DNA from: Bacteroidales bacterium | GTDB taxonomy: Bacteria; Bacteroidota; Bacteroidia; Bacteroidales; UBA7960 | DNA length: 7,756 nt | Assembly (NCBI GenBank): GCA_007123065.1 | Contig: SKSI01000056.1 | Span: forward strand, 1-7,756 | Direction of reading: 5' to 3' | In this document: positions 1-6,447 of the stretch, in pieces | How positions within the stretch are numbered: position 1 is the first letter of the stretch | How the letters are laid out: each line of letters opens with the position of its first letter | Position numbers and translations under genes: made by a program | The notes under the pieces: model-generated | Databases searched by the model: none | What the model was told of the DNA's origin: nothing | The model's input: only the letters and a program-made list of their open reading frames with translations

Positions 1-141
1 GATTGGATGATTTGGTGATTTGATGAATTGTTGATTTGGTGAATTGTTGATTTGATGAATTGTTGATTTGATGAATTGTTGATTTGATGAATTGTTGATT
101 TGATGAATTGGTGATTTGGTGATTTGGTGATTTGGTGATTG
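1..141. repeat. Degenerate 8-bp tandem repeat array with 16-bp higher-order unit
   Basis: Seventeen consecutive octamers occupy 1-136, followed by a partial copy (gattg) at 137-141. The octamer variants are gatttgat, gatttggt, gaattgtt, gaattggt and an edge variant gattggat. From about 17 to 112 two variants alternate, giving a 16-bp unit gatttgatgaattgtt, exact at 17-32, 49-64, 65-80 and 81-96. The last copies before the gene (113-136) are a homogeneous run of gatttggt. The array lies directly 3' of the minus-strand hydrolase gene, 8 bp past its stop codon, and continues off the window edge. It is not coding: the period is not a multiple of three and TGA stops recur. Function unknown. Confidence 0.95.
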
Positions 142-149
142 GACTTTGT

Positions 150-1334
150 TTAGATGACGTAGGCCAGCGCGGCATAGAACGCGGAGGCTTTTTCCAGATG
201 GCCGACCGGTACATTCTCATTGGGTGCATGGGCCAGCACTTCATTCCCGGGACCAAAACCGATAATGGGGATGCCGTATAAACCGTTAATTGTAACACCG
301 TTTGTAGAAAACGTCCATTTGTCTACTACAGGGCCCTCGTTAAAAAGATTGTGAAAAGCTTCAACACCATGTTGAATCATCTGGTGGTCTTCAGGGATCA
401 CCCAGGTTGGATAATACTTCTCCATTCCATAGCGCAAACCCGTAAACGATTGTTCTTCATAGTGAAGCACCTCTACCCTTGCCTTCATTCCTTGAATCAG
501 TTCATTGATTTCGGAAACCGCCGAGTCTTTGGTCTCACCCCATGTTAGCCTGCGGTCAAGATGAATGCGTGCATAGTCGGCGACGGCGCAAAGCGATGGA
601 CTTTTTGAAACAAACTCTGAGATGGTCACCGAACCTTTTCCAAGGAAAGGGTCATCCTTGAGTCGATCATTTAGTTTTTCAATTTCAAGTGCCACTTTAG
701 AGGCCATATAAATAGCATTTTTGCCACGTTCGGGTGCCGAGCCGTGGCACGACAATCCGTAAAAATGCACCTGCATTTCCATCCGTCCACGATGTCCGCG
801 ATAAATATTGAGGTTTGTCGGTTCTGTTACGACAACCACATCGGGTTTGATCCCTTCTTCCTCCACAATGTATTTCCAGCAGAGGCCATCACAGTCTTCT
901 TCAATCACACTGCCCACGAAATAGATGGTCAGATCACGGTCCCATGCCAGTTCCTTCAGGATTCTACCGGCTGTCACGAAAGCAGCAGCTCCTCCTTTCT
1001 GGTCTACACTGCCTCTTCCGAGAACGTGGTCATTTTCAATTGTACCGCACAACGGATCATAATTCCAGTCTTCGCGATTGCCAAGGTCAACCGTATCCAT
1101 GTGTGCATCAAAGGCAAGGATCTTTTTCCCGTTTCCAATGCGACCAATCACATTGCCCAGCTTATCCATTCTTACTTCATCAAAACCTGCCTTCTGCATC
1201 TGGCGCATCAATTCCTGCTGTACCAGTTTCTCGTCAAGGCTCAATGACTTGCATCGTATCAGCCTGCTAAGATTCTCAGCTGTATAATTTCGATACTGAG
1301 CAGCCAGCTCATTAATTTTCTCATAATACAACAT
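150..1334 (-). CDS. ygeY: M20-family metallohydrolase, YgeY-type (selenium metabolism-linked hydrolase family)
   Basis: A complete 394-residue zinc-dependent amidohydrolase/peptidase of the M20 (ArgE/DapE/CPG2) superfamily, close in length to E. coli YgeY (about 400). Metal and catalytic residues are all visible: HxD in DAHMDTV (H78, D80), bridging D111 in GRGSVDQKGG, the catalytic/ligand pair E145-E146 in GSVIEEDCDG, a further acidic ligand E171 in VTEPTN, the lid-domain histidine H197 in SCHGSAP, and the C-terminal ligand H369 in LAHAPNE. There is no signal peptide, so it should be cytoplasmic. The ATG start gives a natural N-terminus, with no Shine-Dalgarno sequence. It is divergent from an XdhC-family gene. 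In Enterobacteria, ygeY sits in a purine-catabolism and selenium-linked cluster, which makes an amide-hydrolysing step there plausible. The substrate cannot be read from sequence; a generic ArgE/DapE-like deacylase is the alternative. Family assignment is firm, the YgeY subgroup likely. Confidence 0.85.
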   Translation of the reverse strand: MLYYEKINELAAQYRNYTAENLSRLIRCKSLSLDEKLVQQELMRQMQKAGFDEVRMDKLGNVIGRIGNGKKILAFDAHMDTVDLGNREDWNYDPLCGTIENDHVLGRGSVDQKGGAAAFVTAGRILKELAWDRDLTIYFVGSVIEEDCDGLCWKYIVEEEGIKPDVVVVTEPTNLNIYRGHRGRMEMQVHFYGLSCHGSAPERGKNAIYMASKVALEIEKLNDRLKDDPFLGKGSVTISEFVSKSPSLCAVADYARIHLDRRLTWGETKDSAVSEINELIQGMKARVEVLHYEEQSFTGLRYGMEKYYPTWVIPEDHQMIQHGVEAFHNLFNEGPVVDKWTFSTNGVTINGLYGIPIIGFGPGNEVLAHAPNENVPVGHLEKASAFYAALAYVI

Positions 1335-1409
1335 ATATCAAAAATTTTATAACATAAATATCAGCAAAAACAGGAACCTAAACCATAAACACCCAAACCC
1401 CGGGTTCTT

Positions 1410-1417
1410 CAAATTTA
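1410..1417 (-). promoter_or_regulatory. Candidate -7 element for the ygeY-like gene
   Basis: Read on the minus strand this is TAAATTTG, an exact match to the Bacteroidota -7 consensus TAnnTTTG. It would place transcription start near 1403 and give a leader of about 70 nt before the ATG at 1334. The nearest minus-strand TTTG upstream (1442-1445) is 24 bp away, longer than the usual 19-21, so the -33 box is poor. Prediction by eye only. Confidence 0.35.
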
Positions 1418-1433
1418 CAAATCAGTCCTTTTA

Positions 1434-1485
1434 TACATTTGCAAATTCTTCACATCTTTACATTGGTTCATTTGCATTATCTTTA
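1434..1485 (+). promoter_or_regulatory. Candidate promoter elements for the xdhC-like gene
   Basis: Two -7-like elements precede the gene. TACATTTG at 1434-1441 matches TAnnTTTG exactly but lacks a good TTTG 19-21 bp upstream. TATCTTTA at 1478-1485 matches except for the last base and would start transcription about 30 nt before the preferred ATG at 1522. Either could serve. No Shine-Dalgarno sequence is seen before the ATG, as is normal for Bacteroidota. Confidence 0.35.
1437..1446. promoter_or_regulatory. Perfect 10-bp palindrome in the divergent promoter region
   Basis: ATTTGCAAAT is a perfect inverted repeat lying between the two divergent genes. It overlaps the plus-strand -7 candidate (1434-1441) and supplies a minus-strand TTTG. 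A dimeric regulator could bind here and control both genes, but an AT-rich palindrome of this size can arise by chance. Confidence 0.25.
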
Positions 1486-1521
1486 CGTGTGCAAAGTTAT
1501 AAATTTAAAGATCATTTTTGT

Positions 1522-2478
1522 ATGGATATATGGGGTTTCATAAGCAAAGAGATTCAAAAAGGCAACAGGGTGATGCTCATCACCGTTGTCTCAGTTAGAG
1601 GAAGCAGTCCGGGAAAAAAAGGATTCAAAATGGTCGTATCTTCGGACGGACAAATCCTGGGTTCAATCGGTGGTGGCGTGATGGAGTACAAGATGGTAGA
1701 ACTGGCCAGGGAAAAGATCAAAGACCCGGCTCAGGGTGCCTTTCTGAAATGGCAGATCCACGATCCCAATGCAGGTGAAGATGCCTCCGGCCTGATCTGT
1801 GCAGGATCGCAATTGCATGCTTTCGTACCATTAAGCCAACAAGAACTTCCATACATCAAAGATCTGGTTACACAATCAGAAAGTGGCAATACGATTCGGA
1901 TGGAGTTATCTGCACGGGGATTCAGGTGTTTAAAAGCTGAGGACCACTTAAGACCCGATTGTCTGGAAGGTATTGACTGGCATTGCACGGAGGATATCCT
2001 TCCACCCCAGACCCTTTACATTTTCGGAGGTGGACACATCAGCCTGCCACTGAGTCAGGTTGCACAAATGATCGGGCTGCGGGTGGTTGTACTGGATGAC
2101 AGGGAAGCGTTGAATACGATGGAGCGGAACACATTTGCAAATATGAAGAAAACCATAGATTATGGTTCAGCGGCACAACATATTGCACACCCTCCCTCCT
2201 CTTTTGTATGCATCATGACGGTTGGACACGGCAGCGACCAGCTTATCCTTGAGCAAATGGCTCGCCTGCCATTAAAATACCTTGGTATGATCGGCAGCAA
2301 GAAAAAAATTCAGAAAATTTACGCCAATCTGGAAGCAAAAGGATTTACCGCAAATGAGCTTGGAGCCATTGACGCTCCGATGGGAATCCCGATCCATGAT
2401 GAGCTGCCCGAAGAGATCGCAGTGAGCATCGCCGCAGCCATCATCAAAACAAAAAACGGAGACCGGGAGAAAAAATAG
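1522..2478 (+). CDS. XdhC/CoxI-family protein (molybdenum hydroxylase maturation factor type)
   Basis: A 318-residue two-domain protein. The N-terminal XdhC/CoxI domain shows VRGSSPGKKGFKMVV (residues 25-39) and GSIGGGVMEYKMVELA (47-62), with the family cysteine at C93 in GLICAGSQ; many relatives have CGG here. The C-terminal domain begins with a Rossmann-type glycine motif IFGGGHISLPL (167-177) and ends with the signatures YLGMIGSKKK (253-262) and LPEEIAVSIAAAII (295-308). XdhC proteins bind molybdenum cofactor and help sulfurate and insert it into xanthine dehydrogenase-type enzymes. An upstream in-frame GTG at 1489 would add 11 residues, but the ATG at 1522 starts at the typical family N-terminus (MDIWGFI) and avoids a likely promoter element. 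The gene is divergent from the YgeY-like hydrolase and converges on atpG with 5 bp between stops. No hydroxylase subunits are in the window, so its client enzyme is unknown. Confidence 0.88.
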   Translation: MDIWGFISKEIQKGNRVMLITVVSVRGSSPGKKGFKMVVSSDGQILGSIGGGVMEYKMVELAREKIKDPAQGAFLKWQIHDPNAGEDASGLICAGSQLHAFVPLSQQELPYIKDLVTQSESGNTIRMELSARGFRCLKAEDHLRPDCLEGIDWHCTEDILPPQTLYIFGGGHISLPLSQVAQMIGLRVVVLDDREALNTMERNTFANMKKTIDYGSAAQHIAHPPSSFVCIMTVGHGSDQLILEQMARLPLKYLGMIGSKKKIQKIYANLEAKGFTANELGAIDAPMGIPIHDELPEEIAVSIAAAIIKTKNGDREKK

Positions 2479-2486
2479 TGGCACTA
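2470..2486 (-). terminator. Weak terminator-like palindrome at the convergent gene junction
   Basis: The 11-bp odd palindrome TAGTGGCACTA (2476-2486) contains the xdhC stop codon (TAG, 2476-2478) on one strand and the atpG stop codon (TAG on the minus strand, 2484-2486) on the other. Read in the atp direction it is followed by a run of T, the complement of the A-tract just before 2476. The possible stem is very short with an impossibly tight loop unless it opens to 3 bp, so termination here is doubtful. It is still the only candidate close to the operon end. Confidence 0.2.
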
Positions 2487-3362
2487 ATGCTGTTCTGCAC
2501 CACCTACGATATCCATCAGTTCGCGCGTTACAGAGGCCTGTCTGGCTTTGTTATAGGATAGCGTCAATGTTTTAAGCATATCATCGGCATTGTCGGTGGC
2601 CTTGTGCATGGCTGTCATTCTGCTGCCATGTTCTGAAGCAGAAGCATCCAGAAGGATGCGATAAACATTGTAGTTAAGATATTGCCGTGTCATATGATCG
2701 ATCACCTCTTCAGGCTCAGGCTCCAGAATCACCGGGTCATCCATTCGTTCCTCATCGTTTGCAGCCGACATCAGGTCATCTTCCGAAACCGGCAGCAATT
2801 GTTCCGTAGTCAGCTCATGAACGACCGCATTGCGAAACCGGTTGTAAACGATCATAATCCTTTCATAATTGCCTTTCAGGTATGTTTCGGCAATAAGGTC
2901 GGTAAACTGAACGGCATACTCATAGGAGACTTTATCAAAATGGGTGTCCACATCCGTAATCATCTGAAACCCCCGCTTTGAAAAAAAACTGGCAGGCTTT
3001 TTCCCGAAAACCAGCAAAGTAACCTGAGATCCTTCATCCTGAAGGGAATAGAGCTCCTGCAATGTCCGTTTGATCAACAAGCTGTTATACGTACCACACA
3101 ATCCCTTATCGGAACCTATGGCAACAAGCAAAACATGGTTATTGCTTCGCTGCTTCAGGAAAACATTCTGGTAAGACGGCGGTAAACGTAACATCACATC
3201 ACTCAGAACATACTTAAGCGTATCTGCATATTCCCGCAAATATACAATGCTGTTTTGCACCTTACGAAGGCGTGATGCTGCCACCATTTTCATGGCACTG
3301 GTGATCTGCTTCGTAGATTTTACGGAAGCGATCCTTGTACGTATTTCCTTCAGACTGGGCAT
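2484..3362 (-). CDS. atpG: F1Fo ATP synthase gamma subunit
   Basis: The gamma subunit (292 residues, normal length) is the rotating central shaft of F1 that couples proton flow to catalysis in alpha3beta3. The N-terminal helix carries the conserved stretch SLKEIRTRIASVKSTKQITSAMKMVAASRLRK (residues 3-34). The central domain has LLVAIGSDKGLCGTYN (78-93). The C-terminal helix ends in YNKARQASVTRELMDIVGGAE (270-290), which packs through the alpha/beta hexamer. An acidic insert around 192-220 (EDD, DEER, EPEPEE) precedes the C-terminal helix. It is the last gene of the operon, 26 bp after atpA, with an ATG start lacking a Shine-Dalgarno sequence. Its stop is 5 bp from the convergent xdhC stop. 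Identification is secure. Confidence 0.98.
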   Translation of the reverse strand: MPSLKEIRTRIASVKSTKQITSAMKMVAASRLRKVQNSIVYLREYADTLKYVLSDVMLRLPPSYQNVFLKQRSNNHVLLVAIGSDKGLCGTYNSLLIKRTLQELYSLQDEGSQVTLLVFGKKPASFFSKRGFQMITDVDTHFDKVSYEYAVQFTDLIAETYLKGNYERIMIVYNRFRNAVVHELTTEQLLPVSEDDLMSAANDEERMDDPVILEPEPEEVIDHMTRQYLNYNVYRILLDASASEHGSRMTAMHKATDNADDMLKTLTLSYNKARQASVTRELMDIVGGAEQH

Positions 3363-3388
3363 ATAAACAACAAGAGTGTGCTTTTTGG

Positions 3389-4987
3389 TCAGGATTCTTC
3401 ATTCTGCTCATTCATCGCCAGCTTCACCTGACTTACTGCACTTTCAATTTTCTGAACTGCAGCGTCATCAAACGCATCCTGTTTTATCTGGGTGATGATA
3501 TCAGGATGGTTTTGATGCATATAACTGATGAATTTCGTCTCAAACTTTTTGATTCGGGTAAGCGGTATATCGCTCAACAAGCCCCTTGTTCCGCAAAACA
3601 GGATCAGGATCTGCTCCTCGACAGGCACAGGTTTAAATTGTCCTTGCTTAAGTATCTCCACATTCCGGGAACCTTTGTCGAGCACTGCCTGCGTGGCAGG
3701 ATCCAGATCTGAGCCAAACTTTGAAAAGGCTTCCAGTTCACGAAATTGTGCCTGATCAATTTTTAATGTGCCAGCTACTTTTTTCATGGCTTTCATCTGG
3801 GCATTACCTCCAACGCGACTTACCGATACACCCACATTGATGGCAGGCCTGATGCCGGCATTGAACAGGGCCGACTCCAGAAATATCTGTCCGTCGGTGA
3901 TGGATATCACATTGGTTGGGATGTATGCAGAAACGTCTCCTGATTGTGTTTCCACAATAGGAAGTGCTGTCAGCGAGCCACCTCCTTTTACCATGCCTTT
4001 GATGCTGTCGGGGATATCATTCATACGGCTTGCGATCTCGTCAGATCCGATGATCTTGGCGGCCCGTTCAAGCAAACGGGAGTGCAGGTAAAATATATCC
4101 CCCGGGAAAGCTTCTCTTCCGGGCGGCCTGCGCAACAGCAATGACACTTCACGGTACGACACAGACTGTTTGGAGAGATCATCGTAGATAACCAGTGCAT
4201 GTCGGCCCGTATCCCTGAAAAACTCACCAATGGCGGCACCTGTAAAAGGCGCAAAGAATTGCATGGCAGCCGGGTTACTTGCTGAAGCACCGATCACGAC
4301 TGTATAATCCATCGCGCCATGTTTTTGCAACTGGCTGACAATATTTGCTACCGTGGATCCCTTTTGCCCTATTGCGACATATACACAATACACGGGTTCT
4401 CCTTTCTCGAAAAACTCCCGCTGGTTAATGATGGTGTCAATTGCAATGGCTGTTTTACCTGTTTGCCGGTCACCAATAATAAGCTCCCGCTGTCCGCGGC
4501 CAATCGGAATCATGGCATCAATGGCCTTTATGCCCGTCTGCAAAGGTTGGCTGACCGGTTGTCGGAATATGACACCTGGTGCTTTACGTTCCAGGGGCAT
4601 TTCGTAAAGTGGTCCTTCTATTTTTCCTTTGCCGTCAATAGGCTGCCCCAAAGTGTTAATAACCCTTACGAGAAGACCCTCTCCAACATTTACCGAGACG
4701 ATCTTTCCGGTCCTTTTCACAACATCTCCTTCCCTCAACCCCCTTGAATCACCCAACAACACAATGCCTGCATTGTCTTCTTCAAGATTCAGGATAACTC
4801 CGGTAAGACCATCATCATTGCAACGGATCATTTCACCAGACCAGGCATTGCTCAATCCATAAATGCGGGCAATGCCATCACCCACCTGAAGCACGGTCCC
4901 GGTCTCTTCCAGTTCAGTCTCCATATTGAAGCCTGCCATCTCCTGGCGTAAAATGGCGGATATTTCAGAAGGTTTTATATCTGACAT
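3389..4987 (-). CDS. atpA: F1Fo ATP synthase alpha subunit
   Basis: The 532-residue non-catalytic nucleotide-binding subunit of F1, which alternates with beta in the hexamer. The N-terminal beta-barrel runs to about residue 95. Walker A is GDRQTGKT (172-179), Walker B is ALVIYDD (264-270), the conserved TGAAIGEFFRDTGRHALVIYDDL region is intact, and the arginine finger that reaches the beta catalytic site is R391 in SVSRVGGNAQ. The C-terminal helical domain ends in a polar tail (AMNEQNEES). Length is slightly above the usual 500-515, mainly from the tail and N-terminus. It starts with ATG 10 bp after the atpH stop and is followed by atpG after 26 bp, so translation is probably coupled within one operon. 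Identification is secure. Confidence 0.99.
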   Translation of the reverse strand: MSDIKPSEISAILRQEMAGFNMETELEETGTVLQVGDGIARIYGLSNAWSGEMIRCNDDGLTGVILNLEEDNAGIVLLGDSRGLREGDVVKRTGKIVSVNVGEGLLVRVINTLGQPIDGKGKIEGPLYEMPLERKAPGVIFRQPVSQPLQTGIKAIDAMIPIGRGQRELIIGDRQTGKTAIAIDTIINQREFFEKGEPVYCVYVAIGQKGSTVANIVSQLQKHGAMDYTVVIGASASNPAAMQFFAPFTGAAIGEFFRDTGRHALVIYDDLSKQSVSYREVSLLLRRPPGREAFPGDIFYLHSRLLERAAKIIGSDEIASRMNDIPDSIKGMVKGGGSLTALPIVETQSGDVSAYIPTNVISITDGQIFLESALFNAGIRPAINVGVSVSRVGGNAQMKAMKKVAGTLKIDQAQFRELEAFSKFGSDLDPATQAVLDKGSRNVEILKQGQFKPVPVEEQILILFCGTRGLLSDIPLTRIKKFETKFISYMHQNHPDIITQIKQDAFDDAAVQKIESAVSQVKLAMNEQNEES

Positions 4988-4997
4988 AAAGCAAAAG

Positions 4998-5537
4998 TTA
5001 ATCGATCGTTAAATGTTTTCTCAACCTGGCCATCCGGTATTGTACACTTGCATTATATTGCTTATCGCCTAAATCCAGAACGAAGCCGCCAATGATATCA
5101 GGATCTATATTCTCTTCAAACTCTATTTGGTATGGCGTTAGCTCACGAGCCGCCATAAGAGCCTTTTCACGATTCTTGTCATCAAGTGGTGAAGCCGTGG
5201 TGATTCTCACGGTTTCAATGCCAAGATACTTTTTATATACTTTTAAATAAGCACCTGATATCCCTTCAAGCAGGTGTCCTCTTTGTTTTCTTACAATGAT
5301 CAGCATATAATTCAGAATAAGCGGATGGAGCTTATTCTCAAACATGTGCCTTATTACGGACTGCTTCTGGCCGATCCTGACAACAGGACTTTTCAGCAGT
5401 ATTTTTAAATCCTTTTGTAATGAAAACACCTCATAAACAAATTTCAAGTCGTAATAAGACCGCTCAAGGATATTGTTATCCTCGGCCAGGACCAGCAACG
5501 CTTTGGCATAGCGATTATTCAGTACAGATCTGTTCAT
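4998..5537 (-). CDS. atpH: F1Fo ATP synthase delta subunit
   Basis: The 179-residue peripheral-stalk subunit (OSCP homologue) that links the top of F1 alpha to the b subunits. The N-terminal helical domain opens with the family motif NRYAKALLVLAE (8-19). The middle has NYMLIIVRKQRGHLLEGI (76-93), and the C-terminal domain shows the diagnostic IDPDIIGGFVLDLGDKQYNASV (144-165) followed by RLRKHL (171-176). Delta subunits diverge strongly, but length, motifs and position between atpF and atpA agree. It starts with ATG 37 bp after atpF, without a Shine-Dalgarno sequence, and ends 10 bp before atpA. No anomalies seen. Confidence 0.97.
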   Translation of the reverse strand: MNRSVLNNRYAKALLVLAEDNNILERSYYDLKFVYEVFSLQKDLKILLKSPVVRIGQKQSVIRHMFENKLHPLILNYMLIIVRKQRGHLLEGISGAYLKVYKKYLGIETVRITTASPLDDKNREKALMAARELTPYQIEFEENIDPDIIGGFVLDLGDKQYNASVQYRMARLRKHLTID

Positions 5538-5574
5538 GGCTATTAATTGCTGCAGAGGCCTTTTGGCTTACTGT

Positions 5575-6069
5575 TTAGTTTTCTACTACCTGATCAAGCA
5601 GTTTTTTTACGTAACGCGCATTACGCTCACGGTCACTGAACTCTTCGTGAAGCACTTTTTCAGCGATATCCAGTGACAAGGCCGATAATTGGCTTTGAAT
5701 CTCACGCATAGCTTCTTTTTTATAAGATTCAATCAGTTCGTCAGCACGATCCATAATCACTTTCGCCTCCTGCCGTGCCTTTTCACGAGCCTCATCAATG
5801 ATTTTCTCTGCATCCGCGTATGCTTTTGCTGTCTTTTCATTATATAGCTGCTCGGCCTCAGCGATCTTCACGGTTTTTAACTCAGCAAGCTGAGCCATTT
5901 CACCTTCAAGTCGCCTTGCATTGGCCAGTGAATGCGTCAGTTTGGCTTCCCGTTGGTTCAGTACATTAAGAATGGGTTTCCAGGCATATTTTTTCAGGAT
6001 GATCAATACAATGGCAAAGGCCACTGTCATCCAAAAAATCAAGCCCAAACCCGGCATAAGAAGTTCCAT
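5575..6069 (-). CDS. atpF: F1Fo ATP synthase b subunit
   Basis: The 164-residue peripheral-stalk subunit, normal length for the family. A single N-terminal membrane helix (about residues 6-25, PGLGLIFWMTVAFAIVLIIL) is followed by the typical KKYAWKPI junction and then a long, highly charged heptad-like helix to the C-terminus (AEAEQLYNEKTAKAYADAEK, EAREKARQEAKVIMDRADEL), which forms the right-handed coiled coil of the stator and binds delta near its end. Only one b gene is present, which implies a homodimeric stalk rather than the b/b' pair of photosynthetic bacteria. It begins 87 bp downstream of atpE, the largest gap in the operon, and that gap carries a strong hairpin. Secure. Confidence 0.98.
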   Translation of the reverse strand: MELLMPGLGLIFWMTVAFAIVLIILKKYAWKPILNVLNQREAKLTHSLANARRLEGEMAQLAELKTVKIAEAEQLYNEKTAKAYADAEKIIDEAREKARQEAKVIMDRADELIESYKKEAMREIQSQLSALSLDIAEKVLHEEFSDRERNARYVKKLLDQVVEN

Positions 6070-6094
6070 GCTTCTGGAATTTTAAAATAAACAA

Positions 6095-6126
6095 ACAGGA
6101 ATAAAAAGCAAAATGCTTTTTCCTGT
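6095..6126 (-). terminator. Strong hairpin followed by a U-rich stretch in the atpE-atpF gap (attenuator-like)
   Basis: On the minus strand the left arm ACAGG plus AAAAAGCA pairs with TGCTTTTT plus CCTGT: 13 base pairs, a 3-nt TTT loop and one ATT bulge on the 3' side. The sequence after it reads TTTGTTTATTTT, so it resembles an intrinsic terminator 25 nt before the atpF start. Because five essential atp genes follow, full termination is unlikely. Partial termination, RNase processing or protection of the upstream atpB-atpE mRNA are the reasonable readings. Confidence 0.6.
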
Positions 6127-6156
6127 CATCCATTAAAATGAGGGTACTGTCAGCTA

Positions 6157-6420
6157 TTAGTTCACAAACAGGGTGAGCAGCACGATAACGAGGGCAAAAA
6201 AGGTGATCCCCTCAATAAGCGCTGCTGCCACAACCATTGATGAACGCAAATCGCCCCCAGCTTCAGGTTGCCGTGCAATGTTATCAATAGCACTCTTTGC
6301 AATCGTTGAAATACCATAAGCTGCACCAAATACCGCAATTACAGCAACAAGGGCAGCTCCTAACTTCATCCATTCGTGGGCAATTTCCACGCTGTTCAGC
6401 ATTACAAATAATAAAGACAT
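6157..6420 (-). CDS. atpE: F1Fo ATP synthase c subunit
   Basis: An 87-residue proteolipid of two membrane helices (about 18-42 and 61-86) joined by the polar loop ARQPEAGGD (49-57), whose RQPE is the family signature and F1 gamma/epsilon contact. The ion-carrying carboxylate is E70 in AAALIEGITFF, aligning with E. coli D61. Residues at the positions of the Na+ ligands in sodium-type rings are non-polar (I37, G71, F75), so a proton-type ring is inferred. Helix 1 is glycine-poor: G32 and G36 remain from the usual GxGxGxG packing motif, but A34 and S38 replace two glycines. The start at 6420 gives a normal length; an internal Met at residue 7 is an alternative. Located 27 bp after atpB and upstream of the hairpin gap before atpF. 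Secure. Confidence 0.98.
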   Translation of the reverse strand: MSLLFVMLNSVEIAHEWMKLGAALVAVIAVFGAAYGISTIAKSAIDNIARQPEAGGDLRSSMVVAAALIEGITFFALVIVLLTLFVN

Positions 6421-6447
6421 AATATCAGTTATTGGTTAAAAAAATAA

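Noticed and set aside
1..141. Possible CRISPR array
   Set aside because: The 8/16-bp units are contiguous with no unique spacers, and no cas gene is nearby.
744..1247. Plus-strand 167-residue open frame opposite the hydrolase gene
   Set aside because: It is antisense to a fully conserved M20 gene, with low-complexity, non-family-like composition. It is a shadow of the real coding frame.
1489..1521. GTG start adding 11 residues to the XdhC-like protein
   Set aside because: The extension (VQSYKFKDHFC) does not fit the family N-terminus and lies close to a -7-like element. The ATG at 1522 starts at the expected MDIWGFI.
4319..4747. Plus-strand 142-residue open frame opposite atpA
   Set aside because: It lies wholly antisense to the conserved nucleotide-binding region of alpha, with no recognisable domain or upstream promoter.
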